Shown: positions 37,779 to 49,087 of the stretch, in pieces
How the letters are laid out: each line of letters begins with the position of its first letter
Position numbering within the stretch: position 1 is the first letter of the stretch
Source: Balamuthia mandrillaris
Taxonomy: Eukaryota > Discosea > Longamoebia > Balamuthiidae
NCBI GenBank assembly: GCA_031835245.1
Contig: JAVKOQ010000008.1
Location: 372,001-436,000 of the forward strand
Direction of reading: 5' to 3'
DNA length: 64,000 nt
Made by a program: the position numbers and the translations under genes
The notes under the pieces: model-generated
Seen by the model: the letters and a program-made list of their open reading frames with translations, nothing else
Told to the model about the DNA's origin: nothing
The model's database searches: none

Positions 37779-38004
37779 TTAGAACAAAAGAGCAGCAAGA
37801 CGTGAGGCGCGGGAGCCGTCACCATCCTCAACGCCGTCCTCACTGCCGTGGGAATCGTCCTCACTCCCATCCGTGCTGTGGGTGACTTGGAAGGCGTTCA
37901 CGCCAGCAAACGCAAAAGCCTCAGGGTCGGATTCGTAAGCTTCTTCCAAACCGGCCACGGCGTCCGCTCCTACAACACAAACATCAAAGTCACTTGCAAA
38001 CCCG

Positions 38005-38041
<37 letters not shown>

Positions 38042-38943
38042 TTGTAGGGAAGGAAGGAGCGAGATAGAGAGAGAAGGAAGTAGAGAAAGGGAATGGGAAG
38101 AAGCTAACCAGAAACATTGTCTTCGTTGTCAAGAATCCAAAATTCAATGGTAACGCCGTCGTTGTCCTCCACGATGGTGCCAATCATGATACCATTGGCA
38201 AAGTCACCGATGTCGAGATCTGCAAGCAGAGTAACGATCGCATCCACGACGTCACCCCGGCCCGCCAAGAGGTCAGTGTCTATAGCGATGTTCACGCGAG
38301 GAAGGCCGCCGACAACGTCCTGAAGACCGTCGTTCACAACAGCCACAAGAGAGTTTCCAAACTCGGTCAGGGGCTTGGAGTCCGGGGAGAAGGCCGTCTC
38401 AATAAGGCCGGCCACACTTTCTTCGGCAGCTTCGAGGATGGAACTAGAAAGCTGGCCAAAGACGAAATCCAAGCCCGAGAGGGTGACAGCAATCTCTTCA
38501 AAGCTGAAAACAGGAGCGCCCGCCTCGAAGCGAGCGGACAGAGTAACCACAAAGCTGGCGTTGACGACAAGCAAGCCAGGGAAGTTGTACTCTTCGTTGA
38601 TAACCAGCTGCGCTCCTAGACTTAGGTCGGAGGCGGAGAGGCTTCCCTCAAAGAAACCTTCGCCGTTCAAGACGCTGGCCTCCCAGGTTATGATTCCTTC
38701 TTCAAAGGCGCTGGTGTCGATGGTGACGGAAATATTGTTGGGATGGACGGAGAACTCAAAGGGCTCTCCAAGAGTGGTGGCTAAGGCTGCCAGCAGCTTT
38801 GCGTTGAGGGCGTCGAGGTGAGCTTCGACCTCCACCTTACCGTCGAGCAAGGCGTTGAGGTTCACTCCGGCGAGGGCTTGCTGGGGCGCGAAAGCGGCCA
38901 CCAAGAGGAGAGACAAAACAACCAAAGCCGTCCTGCCGTACAT
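37779..38943 (-). CDS. Secreted protein, possible lipid-binding (TULIP-like) fold, 2 exons
   Basis: Exons on the minus strand: 38109-38943 and 37779-37969 (341 aa, phase 1). MYGRTALVVLSLLLVAAFA followed by PQQALAG is a clear signal peptide. The mature part has long alternating beta strands and amphipathic helices (FEFSVHPNNISVTIDTSAF, LLVVNASFVVTLSARFEAG, LPRVNIAIDTDLL) with few Cys, resembling in style the BPI/LBP/TULIP lipid-binding proteins; this is an impression, not a motif match. The tail is Ser/Asp/Glu/Gly-rich and ends SRLAALLF, too short to be a firm GPI signal. The intron 37970-38108 contains a GA repeat at about 38008-38036. Confidence 0.6.
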
Positions 38944-39204
38944 GTCTGTGTTGTGTCTGTCGGTCTCCCGTGCAGAAGGAGGAGGAAAAAGTTTTAGAAG
39001 GTGAAAAGTAAAAACACAGACAAGCGGGAGGAACACCATTAAAGCCCCCAGCTGCATCATTATTCATCATTCTCTGGCCTCCAGTCTCCCGGTCGGTTGG
39101 AGCCTGGCCTTTTGGCCAACCAAGAGGCACATGATTAATTGCTATAGCACAAATTTGGATCCAAATTTACTTTTAATGGAATACCACGTCATCAAAATTT
39201 CCAA

Positions 39205-41137
39205 ATGAAGGTGGGTGACGTCAGGAATTTTACGGTTCGGCAGAAGAAGCAACAACAAGGAATGGAGAGTTCTTCTGCTTCTTCTTCTTCCTCTCCGGCC
39301 GGGGGAGAAGCCCTGAGAAGCAGCGATGCTCTGTACCGACGGTTAGGAGCGGGTGCTAGCATCATGCTGCAGAATGAGGAGCGAGAGAAAAGGCCGTCAC
39401 GCATGGATGTAGAGCAGTGGTAATGCTTTCTTTCTTGTCGTTTCTTTCTTTCTTTCTTTCTTTCTTTCCTTTCTTTCTTTCCTTCTTTCTTTCCTTTCTT
39501 TCTTTCTTTCCTAACCAAATGGTAAATAGGTACGAGTACATAAAAGATAAAACTTATGCAACCACTTTTCTCCCTCTCTCTCATGAGGAAGCGGTTGTGC
39601 TTCACAAAGCCTGCGAAGACAGCCGCTTCCTTCGCAAAGGTCTCATCGCCGCTTCCACCCTGAGCGGCGCTCAGCGAGACATTCTTTCGCAGCTCGTAGC
39701 TCGGGTGGAGCAAGCCATCGCTTCTCTTCATCGCACTTTGCCTAGTGGAGAAGGAGACAGTGTCGGTGGTGTGTTTGTGCGTTTGTCCAAAAGAAGGTGA
39801 TTACTATTTTCTTCTCTCGTTTCCTTTTCTTTGATCGGTTATTGTTCTGCATTTTTCCTTCCTTCCTTCCTTCCTTCCTTCCTTCCTTCCTTCCTTCCTT
39901 CCTTCCTTCCTTCCTTCCTTCCTTCCTTCCTTCCTTCCTTCCTTCCTTCCTTCCTTCCTTCCTTCCTTCCTTCCTTCCTTCCTTCTTTCCTCGTTTCACT
40001 TGTCAACATTCTTTGCTTCTTGCTCTAAAACGGTTCGCAACAGCCCTAAAGACTCAAGTTTAACTCATGCATCACTCAAGGAACGATTCTTGGAGGAGCT
40101 GAAGAAAGCAGAAGAGGAAGTGGATGGAACAGAGGAGGAGGAAGTCGCCCAAGTGTTGGCCTTAGTCCGGGTCACCACTTCCATTCTGGCCGTTCGTTCT
40201 GGAGAAGAAGCATTGCACCTTTTGCAAAACAGGTTGGTAAACATTAAATGAAGGAGATAGACGAAAGAAAAAGAAAAACACAAAAGAACTACGCGAGAGA
40301 GAGAGAGAGAGGTAGAGCGAGAACTTAACTCGTGAAAAATACAAACAGCGAGAGGATATTCAACGACCTAACTTTGGGCATTTTGGAGGAAGGCGAAGAC
40401 TACAAGGTGAACATCATTCTTCGCGAGTTTGACCCTCTTTTACGTCCAGAAATGGAGTTCAGGTTTCGTTCTTATTCATTCTTTTCGTTTCTCTGCTTCT
40501 GTTCTTTATTCTCTTTTTATATTTATTTATGATCCGAACAAAAAAAGAGCATTTATCAACGACCGAAAGATGACGGCGTTAACACAATATAACTCGATGT
40601 GTTATGTCCCTGAAATAGTCCGCCACAAGGCGCAGTTGGAAGAGCTAGTTCGCCATTACTTTGAGGCAGAGGTGGAGCCGTTGCTGCCATTCGATTCTTA
40701 TGTGATTGATTTCACGATACGAAAGGACGGACAGCCGTTTATTATTGGTTTAGTTTCTCTCTTACCGTTGCTTTCTTCGTTTTCTTACATTATTCTTACA
40801 TTATTTCGTTATGTGGATACAAAACAGAACTGAATCCATTTGGACGTTGTACGAATGCAGGTTTGCTTTCTCTCTTTCTGTTACTTCGCTTTACTTCTTC
40901 CCCATTCTTCAGTATGCTTTTTTTTTTAAATCATTATTTCTCTTAGGATTGTTCGATTGGGAGAGAGATAAGGATGTACTATACGGCAGCGCTCCGTTCG
41001 AATGCAGAGTGATGGAGCAGCCAACCAACAAGCTAGTGCTGACGGAGCTAGCCGCGCCGCTTCGGCAGCTCCTGCAAGAAGTGCGCCAAGAAGCGGAGAA
41101 AAAGAGGCAAAAGAAGAAGAGATTTTTGTTATTCTGA
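39205..41137 (+). CDS. CDC123: CDC123 family protein (eIF2 assembly factor), 7 exons
   Basis: Exons 39205-39419, 39530-39796, 40044-40232, 40349-40462, 40548-40747, 40828-40860, 40947-41137 (402 aa, all phases agree). Diagnostic blocks appear in order: GGVFVRLSKRSPKDSS (the RLS.RSPKD signature), NIILREFDPLLRPEMEFRAF, QYNSMCYVPEI, FDSYVIDFTIRKDGQPFIIE, then LNPFGRCTNAGLFDWE. These residues form the ATP-grasp-like fold of CDC123, which binds the gamma subunit of eIF2 and promotes its assembly. Exon 6 is only 33 bases. Introns 1 and 2 hold (TTTC)n and (CTTC)n repeats. An in-frame ATG at 39262 is an alternative start. The N-terminal 60 residues are Ser-rich and not conserved. Confidence 0.92.
39436..39512. 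repeat. TTTC tetranucleotide repeat in CDC123 intron 1
   Basis: (TTTC)n with occasional CTTCC variants, just upstream of the acceptor AATAG. Confidence 0.9.
39855..39985. repeat. CTTC tetranucleotide repeat in CDC123 intron 2
   Basis: About 32 uninterrupted CTTC units in the intron 39797-40043. Confidence 0.95.
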
Positions 41138-41326
41138 AAAGATTGTCCAAAATTTCCAAATCAGCAACAATTTTTCTAAATAAGCAACTTTCGGTTCGGA
41201 GTTTTACCTAATTTGGACAATTCGCTCTTTTATACCCGTTTTCTATGCGAAAATTCATTCAATTATCACTATAGGAAAAAGAAAACGAAAAATAAATAAC
41301 TTTTTGGCCAACGAAAAAAAAAAGAA

Positions 41327-43387
41327 ATGGAAGACAGGAAAGAAGAAGAAGCGGTGTCCATTCTCTCGTTGGCCACGGCGGACGCTGCCTATCCCATCAC
41401 TCAAGAAGACTACATCGAATGGGTCATCCAAAGCGTGCAACTGACGGGAGAGATCGCGGAGGGAGTGCGCAAGCTCGGAGCCCGCTCGGCCATTGAGAAG
41501 AGGTACTTTTGTGTGAACGACGCGCAGGCTCCTCCCAGCGAGTGGCAGGTCTTGCCGAAAGACTTTCCTCAGTCCTCCCCTTCCATGACTGTTCGCAACA
41601 AGTAAGTTATTTTCCATCTCTTTATTTTATAACCGATTGTTTATAGATTTATTATTTCGCTTCTTTAAAAAACAAAAAGAACGTATTGCAGAGAAGCACC
41701 AAAGCTAGCGATAGCAGCGTGTAAAAAGGCGGTTGCTGAGTGGGGAGGTGATCCTGCTCATATCACTCATGTCATTTCTGTCTCTTGCACTGGCGGTAGT
41801 GTTTCCCTCCCTTCTCATGTGCTGCTCGTTTCACTCTCTTCTTTTTATTCTCTCCTTTTCGACCACGCCTTCTTCTTCATGTTCTTCTCCTTATTCTTCT
41901 TGCTCTTCTTCTTCTCTTAACTCTTCTCACTCTGTACAATGTACCTAGTGATGGCACCAGGGTTAGAGTTTCATGTAATGGAGGCGTTGGGCATTCCTCG
42001 CAACGTCCAGCGTTTAGGTATCAATATAATGGGTTGTTTTGGCGCGTTTAGAGGCATTGCCACTGCCAAAGCCTTTGGTATTTCTTTTTTTTTTTAAAGT
42101 CACTTTCTTCCCTCATTGCTAATGACTTATATTGCCAGCACGCGAGAACCCAAAGAATAGAGTACTTCTATTTTGTGCAGAGTTGTGTTCTATACATTTT
42201 CAAAGTAGGTTCTTTGCCATCCCCTTGTTCTTGTTCTTGTTCTTCTTGTTCTTCGTTCTTCGTTCTTCTTCTTCTCCGTCTTTCGACTCCTCCTCTCCCT
42301 CTAGTTATTTTCCTCCTCATCTTCTGTTTACTAAATACCCCTTTTAGCAACTTTATCGTTTGAAACGATGATAGGTAATGCTTTATTCGGAGATGGAGCA
42401 GCTGCTCTCATCATTGGAAGCAATGAAGGCTCTGTTCATGACAAAGAGAAGGCGTTGTGGCACATAGAAGACACTGCCTCCTTCATTCTTGAGCATACAC
42501 CCGATCTAATGACTTGGGAAGCGTCTGATGTTGGTTGGTGTTTTTCTCTCTCTCTCTCTCTCTCTTTGTTTTGTTTGTTTCTCTCTTCAACATTTCTTGT
42601 TGTTTCTCTCTCTCTCTCTCTCTCTCTCTGTTTTGTTTGTTTCTCATATACTTTCATGTATATCAGGTTTCATCATGAAACTATCCGCAAAGATTCCAGA
42701 TTCGTTGAAAGAACACACCCCAAGTTTTGTTCAAAAACTTTTAGGCATGCTACCATTTTTCTCTCTCTTTCCTCTCTTCAACATTTCTTGTTGTTTCTCT
42801 CTCTCTCTCTCTGAGTTCTCTTTCTTTATGACTAACAAAAAATATAGGAAACAGATGTCTTCCTTCTGAATGTGGATGGGCGATTCATCCAGGTGGCAAA
42901 GCCATTGTCAAAGGTTTGGAAGAAGTGTTAAAGCTTCAACCGTGGCAAACAGCCTGCTCTTGGGATGTGCTGAAGAACTATGGCAACATGTCCAGTGTAA
43001 CTTTCCTATACGTGTTGGACAACTTGCGAAAGAAGAATGTTCCCGTTCCAGAAGCTGCTCCTTGGACCATTGGTGTTGGGTTTGTTTTTTGGATTTCTCT
43101 GTTATCCCACACTTTTGCTCACTCTTTTCTCTTTTCTCTCTTCTCCTTTCTCGTCTCCTTCCTTCTCTCTTCTCTCGTTCTCTCGTTCTCTCCTCTCTTC
43201 TTTCTTCTCGCTTCATGTTTTATTTAATCATCGTTTTGCATATTACAGGTTTGGACCAGGTTTGGCTTTGGAGGCAGTTCTTTTGAAAACACCGTTTTGG
43301 CGAAAGACGCAGGAAGAGCAACAACAGCCATTGGTAGTGCCTGAAGCAGGAATAGACCAAAACCAAGTCCCTCAACCCAAAAAATAA
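41327..43387 (+). CDS. Type III polyketide synthase (chalcone/stilbene synthase family), 8 exons
   Basis: Exons 41327-41601, 41680-41795, 41949-42077, 42139-42204, 42348-42533, 42667-42744, 42848-43079, 43249-43387 (406 aa). The catalytic triad is complete: Cys160 in INIMGCFGAFRG, His297 in AIHPGGKAI and Asn330 in YGNMSSVTF, almost the same positions as in plant chalcone synthase (164, 303, 336). Also seen are MAPGLEFHVMEALG, FGDGAAALI and the C-terminal GFGPGLALEAVLL. The enzyme would extend an acyl-CoA starter with malonyl-CoA and cyclise the chain; the starter cannot be read. No fused acyl carrier or FAS domain is seen, unlike the Steely enzymes of Dictyostelium. Intron 6 must begin GCATGC (42745), a GC-AG intron. 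Several introns carry CT repeats. Confidence 0.9.
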
Positions 43388-43426
43388 CAATTTAAGTCTA
43401 TCACTCTTTTTTTTCTGTCAAATTGT

Positions 43427-45004
43427 TTATAGACGACATTGTTTACCTTTACAGAGGAAGAGTTGATGAAGTTGAGAACGAAGGTCTTGGATCAACCAAG
43501 AAGGAGCGGTCTTGTAGTTGTTATGCATTTGCCAAGGGTCCTCCGTAATGTTATAATACTCAAACTCCAACGGAGCTTTGAAGAACGGATCATTTCTTTT
43601 GTGTTTTTTGAATGGTTAGAGACCGATAGAAAACGAGAGGAAAGAGGGACCTACTTGTCTGTGTATTCAGCATAAAGAAGATCGTGCGTGCTGTTCTTCA
43701 CTCGTAAACCCAACAGAGTATTGTTGCGAATGTCAACAATGTGCCCGAGTCCTTCAGGAGGAAGCTTGGCCTGTTCGGTGTAGGAAGGCGGGCCTCGAAT
43801 GACAGTGTCGTTCGCCCAGTATTCCAGAAGATAAGCTGATCTCCAAAATAACTTGTCCTTCTTTCCTTCTCCTCTCTGTTGCAACAAATCGATAGGATAG
43901 ACGTTTAATCTATGCTTTTTGTAGTTGTTCGCTTCTCTCTGTGCAGATTCTTCTAGTTGTTTACTCCAATGTTGTGCTGATTGTAGCAGTGGAACGAGTG
44001 ATATTCCGTCCATAGTATCTGGCACAGGAGCGCCCACCAATTCCAGCACCGTTGGCGCCAAGTCCACAAGCCCTGCTATAGGTTCTATATGAGTGTTAGG
44101 TGTTATACCAGGTCCTCTCAGGATCATAGGAACGCGAATGTCATGTTCGTAGGCTTGCAGCTTGGAGAGAGGCAACCGAAACTGACCCAACTGGTAGCCA
44201 TGGTCCGAAGTGTAAAGGATGTAGGTGTTGTCCAGTTGATTGTACTTGGAGAGAAGAATAACAATGTCACGAAGAAGGTCGTCGATGGATACGAGAGTTT
44301 GCCAGCGGCGACGAAAGAGCTCATCCGTATAGGGAATGGTGTGTTGGGAGTCCATTTCTTGTTGTTGCCGAACAATCCAGTGATGGTCTACCGCTGTTTT
44401 CTTCACGTTAGTTCATTTTCTCTTCATCTTTGCTGCTTATCCATTATTCTAGCAGAGCGATTTTTGAACATTACCATGAAAGTTGAAGTTGGGAGTACGT
44501 GGAGCGGAGCCATTCGAGAACATTCGTTGATACCAAGGAGCAGGTGTGGCCGGTACATGTGGAGCATGTAACGCTATGTAACTGAAGAACGGTTCCTGTT
44601 TTTCCAACTGAAGAATTCTTTATCAAAATAACGAAAATAGATTTTAAAACAAGAAAAAAGAAGAAGGAATGGACGAAACTCTTTCTTGCATCCAACGAAT
44701 ACTTTGGTTACCGATGATACTTGTCATATAGTCTTGTAACGTTTCGCCTGTTGGAAATACATACATATTCAAAACGCTTTAACATTTCCTCGAGAAAAGA
44801 AAAAGAAAAAGCAAACCAGAAGAGACCATGTTGCCTTGGTCGTTAAACGCATTGTCAAAGTATTTGCTGTCATCGCACATGGTGAACCACCTATCCCATC
44901 CCGGTGGAATGGGGTTCGCTTTGTCGAAGCAGAATGTCTCATAATTATTTAGATATTTTCCAAACATACCTATATTTTAATCAACAATTATTTCATCGGG
45001 GAGA

Positions 45005-45050
<46 letters not shown>

Positions 45051-45596
45051 GAGAGAGCGACGAGGGAACAATAGTTTACCAGTGGCATAGCCAAAGTTGT
45101 GAAGATAATAAGCCACAGTGGAACGTTTGTAGTCTGAGGAAGGCGTGTTGCCACACCATCCATCAGTTGGCTGCCCTGTGTTATGAGGATATCTGCCTAC
45201 AAAATAAAATGGCTAGAATGAGCAATGAAAACAAAAAGAAAGAAAAATGGAAGAAAAAATACCAGAAAGAATAGTGGTGCGAGAAGGACAGCATACAGGA
45301 GTGGTGGCGAAAAAGTTGTCAAAGTTGGTGCCTTGTGCCTGCAACAGGTTGCGAAGGTGAGGCATTGGCTCTAGTCCTCCCAGCATAAGATCTTTTGGTT
45401 GAAAAGGTTACCCAGAGAAGAGGGAGGAGAGGAAGGAAAAAAAAGTCTAGCCTTGGTCATCCGAAACCACAAACACGACGTTGGGCCTGCGCAGAGCGGG
45501 TGGACCCTCCACTTCAAGTCCGCTGACAACCACACAAAAAAGAAGCAGAAGAACAAGCAGAGGAAACAAACGACCACCACACCGAAACGCCTGCAT
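43427..45596 (-). CDS. Sulfatase (N-acetylglucosamine-6-sulfatase-like), secreted or lysosomal, 8 exons
   Basis: Exons on the minus strand: 45452-45596, 45263-45391, 45080-45196, 44817-44969, 44680-44747, 44475-44607, 43655-44393, 43427-43595 (550 aa, all phases agree). An N-terminal signal peptide ([17 protein letters not shown]) is followed by [11 protein letters not shown], which binds calcium. Cys82 in [12 protein letters not shown] is the residue that would become formylglycine. Then come [28 protein letters not shown] and the C-terminal [14 protein letters not shown], all typical of glucosamine-6-sulfatase. It would remove 6-sulfate from GlcNAc-containing glycans. Intron 1 begins GC rather than GT (complement of 45450-45451); the resulting DDQD block is correct. 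Its presence near four sulfotransferases suggests active sulfated-glycan metabolism. Confidence 0.9.
44999..45050. repeat. GA microsatellite in sulfatase intron 3
   Basis: GAGAGA block on the plus strand within 44970-45079, again CT on the sense strand. Confidence 0.9.
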
Positions 45597-45922
45597 TATT
45601 GATTCCTTTTTAAAAAAAAAAAAATAAAAAGGCATTACATGTGATGCTGCACGAATGCTGCTCTATTGGTGCTCCATTGCTGCACCGTAAACCTTACGCT
45701 GAACAATTGCAGCACGAAAACTGCAGGTTTTGAGCTGGGGATGGATGAAATTCCACAGAGCTGTGGGCGAAAAAAAAAGCTATCGATAATTTGTGGTAAA
45801 AAGAAAGACAGGAAGGAAAGGGGAAGTACAGGCCCTACTTAACCAAAATGGCAGCTTCTCGACGAAAGCTCGCTTGTTTCCATCCTAAAGAGTGCATTTG
45901 CATAGAAAGACTTTTAAAAATG
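45597..45922. other. Divergent intergenic region
   Basis: Lies between the sulfatase start and the acidic secreted-protein gene. It contains several GCTGC/GCAGC words at about 45640-45725 and an A-tract; no gene seen. Confidence 0.4.
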
Positions 45923-45930
45923 TATATAAA
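45923..45930 (+). promoter_or_regulatory. TATA box
   Basis: TATATAAA, 76 bases before the ATG at 46006, followed by a G-run. It is the clearest TATA element in the window. Confidence 0.55.
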
Positions 45931-46005
45931 AGGGGATAGATAAATAAGCTTTCTTTTATTTTATTTTTCTTTTTTGAAGGATACACAGGAAAAAAAAAAA
46001 TACAA

Positions 46006-46500
46006 ATGATGAAGTGCTTCTCCCTCGCTTGCTTGCTTCTTCTCTCCTTGTCCGTCTTTGCCGCCGCCTCCTCTTCTCCTTTGAGGCAGCAACAGCAGAA
46101 ACGAACGGTGAAGCACGGCCCAGTGCTGGAGGACTCCTGGGCTCCGCCCAACAACAACATCGACGACTACGACGATTATTACGATAAGGACGAAAACTTG
46201 GAGGACTATTGCGATAATGGCGCAAAAGACTACGATAAATCGATGCACTACGATATAACGAAAGAGGAAGAAGTTATCGTCGATTATTACGGCGCTGCCG
46301 ATAAATATTACTTTGACGACGATACTTACTACCACAACAAAGACGACGTCGTCAAGCCCTCCTACGAGGACGGCGGCGGTGACCACCAGCACCAGCTCGG
46401 CGGAAGCGACCACCACCACCAAGGAGGAGCAGACTCCTCCTCCTCCTCTTCTTCTTCTCTGTCCCCACCGCTTTGGATGAGTGCTGCTTTGTTGTTATGA
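46006..46500 (+). CDS. Small secreted Asp/Tyr-rich protein, possible GPI anchor
   Basis: 164 aa, single exon. MMKCFSLACLLLLSLSVFAAA is a signal peptide. The mature protein is dominated by Asp, Tyr, Glu and Lys (for example DDYDDYYDKDENLEDY), then a His/Gly/Gln patch and a run of nine Ser, and ends PPLWMSAALLL, a short hydrophobic tail that could be a GPI-attachment signal. Such composition fits a cell-surface or cyst-wall protein or a metal-binding matrix protein (inference). No family recognised. A strong TATA box lies just upstream. A second ATG (46009) directly follows the first. Confidence 0.7.
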   Translation: MMKCFSLACLLLLSLSVFAAASSSPLRQQQQKRTVKHGPVLEDSWAPPNNNIDDYDDYYDKDENLEDYCDNGAKDYDKSMHYDITKEEEVIVDYYGAADKYYFDDDTYYHNKDDVVKPSYEDGGGDHQHQLGGSDHHHQGGADSSSSSSSSLSPPLWMSAALLL

Positions 46501-46586
46501 AATACTATAAAGAAATAAATATAATAATCCTAAACAAACAAATACCATTCTTCTTTAACGAAACGGTTGTTCGTTGTTATGCGGTG

Positions 46587-48535
46587 TTATTTGGTGGACG
46601 TAAGTTGGAAGAGCAGGACGCCGGTTGCCACGCTCACGTTGAGGGAGTCCAGATGCTGACGGGGATGAAGCGGGATGGCTTGGTCGATGTGCAGCAATAC
46701 GTCGCACATTTTTATGACCTGCTTCCTTAGCCCATAGCCCTCGTTTCCTTTTTGTTTTTGTTTTTTATATAAAAATAAAAATAAAAATAAAAATAATAAT
46801 AAAATAATAAAATAATAAAATAATAAAACAAACACAACTCAGAAAAAAACAAATACAATAAACAATAAAATGAAAATAAAAGGAAAAGAAATGGAGAGGG
46901 ATAAACATACCGACAACCAAAATGGAGGGAGCATCCCGGTCAGAGACTTCTTGCAGACTCTTTGCCGCATTTTCGCGTGATTCTTTTGTTTCAGCAGTGT
47001 TAACTTCTCCTTCTTCTTCTGGTTTCTCTGCAGCATCATCGTCATTTGAGAGAGCAGAAGAAGCTCCAAACACTTTCCACCCTCTTTTCTTGCTCTCTGC
47101 CAAGAAGCGAAGGATGTTTCTTGTGCTGTAGAGTTGCATGCTTTCCAGAGCGCCTGCACTGGCTTTGCTCACGTGGGCAGTTAGAGGACTGCTATTCTTT
47201 GCACTTTGTTACAAAGGTTTTGTTTGGTTTGTGGAGATTGTGGTTAAAAGAAGAAGGTCTAGAAGAACAAAGCGAAGCAAAAAAGAAATACCTCAGGATA
47301 ACTCCATCAACGCCAAAGAAGGCTGCTGTGCGAAGGATTGCTCCTACATTCTGTTAAAGAACATCGAACAATGAAGGACAAAGAAAAGAAGAACGAACAA
47401 GTAAAGAATTAGCAGAACAGCCAACAAATACACAGCATTCACAACAACTACATCGAGAGCAACATACATGAGGATCCCAAATCTCAGCCAAGACCAGCCA
47501 CAACGGCTTCCTTTCACGCGACATCCTCCTCTCTTTCTCCTCCTTCTCCTCCTCCGCCTCCAAAAAGGGCACCTCTTTAGCTTTTAGCTTGGACACCTTG
47601 GCAACCACCCCCTGGTGCACATTGTTGGGACCCACTAGCTCCTCCATCCTCCTTCGGTCCACCCTCTCCACTGGAATGCCCAGCTCCTTCTTGGCTGCCG
47701 CCTCCAACCATTGCAACACCGCCTGATGCTTGCTGGTGCCTTTCTTTGCCAACTTGGAGCCTTCCTTGGCTCCTCCTCCTCCTTCTCCTCTTCTGCTTTC
47801 TTCTCCTGCTACTGTTGCTTCCTCTTCTTGTCTTTCTTCTTTGCTTTGTTGTGAGAAAGAAGAAGAAGACGGAGACAAGGGTTTGTCCAGAAGAAACAGT
47901 TTGGAGATGCGACGAAGAGGAAGAGTGGAAGGAGGTGGAGGAGTTCTTGTTGCTGTTGTTTGTGGTTCTGTGCTCACTTGCTGTTGTTGCAGCAGAAGGA
48001 GCGCATTGGAGAAGGCGGCTTCTACGGGTCGCACGCCGTACAAGTACTCTTGGTCCCTGTGCAGCACCTCCTCTGCAGCACTCCTCTTCTGGCCCTTCAA
48101 CATGGGTTCCTTTCTTCTTTCTTCTTGTTCAAATCTTGGCTTCCAGCTTTTGCTGTGGTGAAAGTCGTTTCTTCTGCTACCCTCTCTCTCGTCGTCTTGG
48201 TATGAGTGAGACTTCTCCGCTCGCCACTGGTCCGTTTCCTGTTCTTGGTGGTCGTGGAAGGACCAGATCTGTTTTCGAACGCGTTTCACCTCAGCGGAAC
48301 GAAAGTCGGCAGGACGTCTTCCGCTCCGAAGCTTCCTCTGCTCGCCGTCATCTCTGTCGCGCTGCGGAGGAGGATGGAAGCAACGAGGAGGCGAAGCGAA
48401 GAAGAAAGGGTGGTTGGAGCCAAAAAGCAAAAGTTTTTTTTGCTCCGTGCGTGCGGAAGCACTGGTAGCGCCCCTTGGAGGAAGCCACAGACCCGGACCA
48501 CCGGCGGTCCTGCTCCACCATGCAGCGCTTCGCAT
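46587..48535 (-). CDS. SpoU/TrmH family RNA 2'-O-methyltransferase (MRM1/RlmB-like), 4 exons
   Basis: Exons on the minus strand: 47468-48535, 47292-47350, 46911-47191, 46587-46747 (522 aa, phases 0,2,1). The conserved core is built by splicing: WDPH joined to NVGAILRTAAFFGVDGVIL (motif 1), then SSPLTAHVSKASAGALESM, then ILVVGNEGYGLRKQV (motif 2), and IPLHPRQHLDSLNVSVATGVLLF (motif 3), which form the knotted SAM site. LYGVRPVEAAF near residue 175 is the substrate-binding domain start typical of RlmB/MRM1. The long Arg-rich, Ser/Glu-rich N-terminus looks like a mitochondrial presequence, so a role in ribose methylation of mitochondrial large rRNA is likely. ATG at 48535 is the first in frame. 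Confidence 0.85.
46769..46832. repeat. AAATA/AATAAT AT-rich repeat in an intron
   Basis: Tandem AAATAA and AATAAT units within 46748-46910 of the TrmH-type gene; unusual here in not being a C/T tract. Confidence 0.85.
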
Positions 48536-49087
48536 CACTCTTCTTTCTTTTCACTTGCTCAATCTATTCATGACGACATGAAAAACGTTGCAGAATTTCT
48601 GAACAAATACAGCACCCATTGACCTACAAAGGTGCGGCGATCCTTAGCAATTATTAGCACAAACGCAACACAAAAGCTGCTCAGATATTTGTGTCGGCAA
48701 AAAATTCAATGTCGTCATGAATATATTAAGCACATTTACTCGTCTTTCTCCCGTCGTACCCTGTCCATAATAACTGTTGAGGGGACCAAGTACTACGTAG
48801 GGAGAGAGCTGCGGGACCGGGGATATCCGCGAAGCATGAGGTTAGAGCCTGCATCAATCTCACGGAAATGTTGATAAAATAGAATCTCTTAGAGTGTTGT
48901 GGTTTTGTTGGAGGAGTTCTCAAAGATGAAAGCGACGGGAAGAGGGAAAAGGAAGAAGGGCATGTTGAATGAATGAGTAATGTCTTCTATTGGAGAAGAT
49001 AGAAAACGAGAGGAACGGTGAGCATTACAGCAAACTCAAAATAATACAACGCTGCGGGAGAATCCAAATCTACCACGCCGGGTTTTT
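48536..49087. other. Intergenic region without a supported gene
   Basis: 552 bases between two minus-strand genes. An open frame at 48632-48874 (plus) lacks an ATG start and recognisable motifs. Nothing tRNA-like was found. Confidence 0.3.

Noticed and set aside
48632-48874. Plus-strand frame of 80 codons
   Set aside because: Begins with GTG, not ATG, in a eukaryote; no motif and no splice signals that would supply a start.
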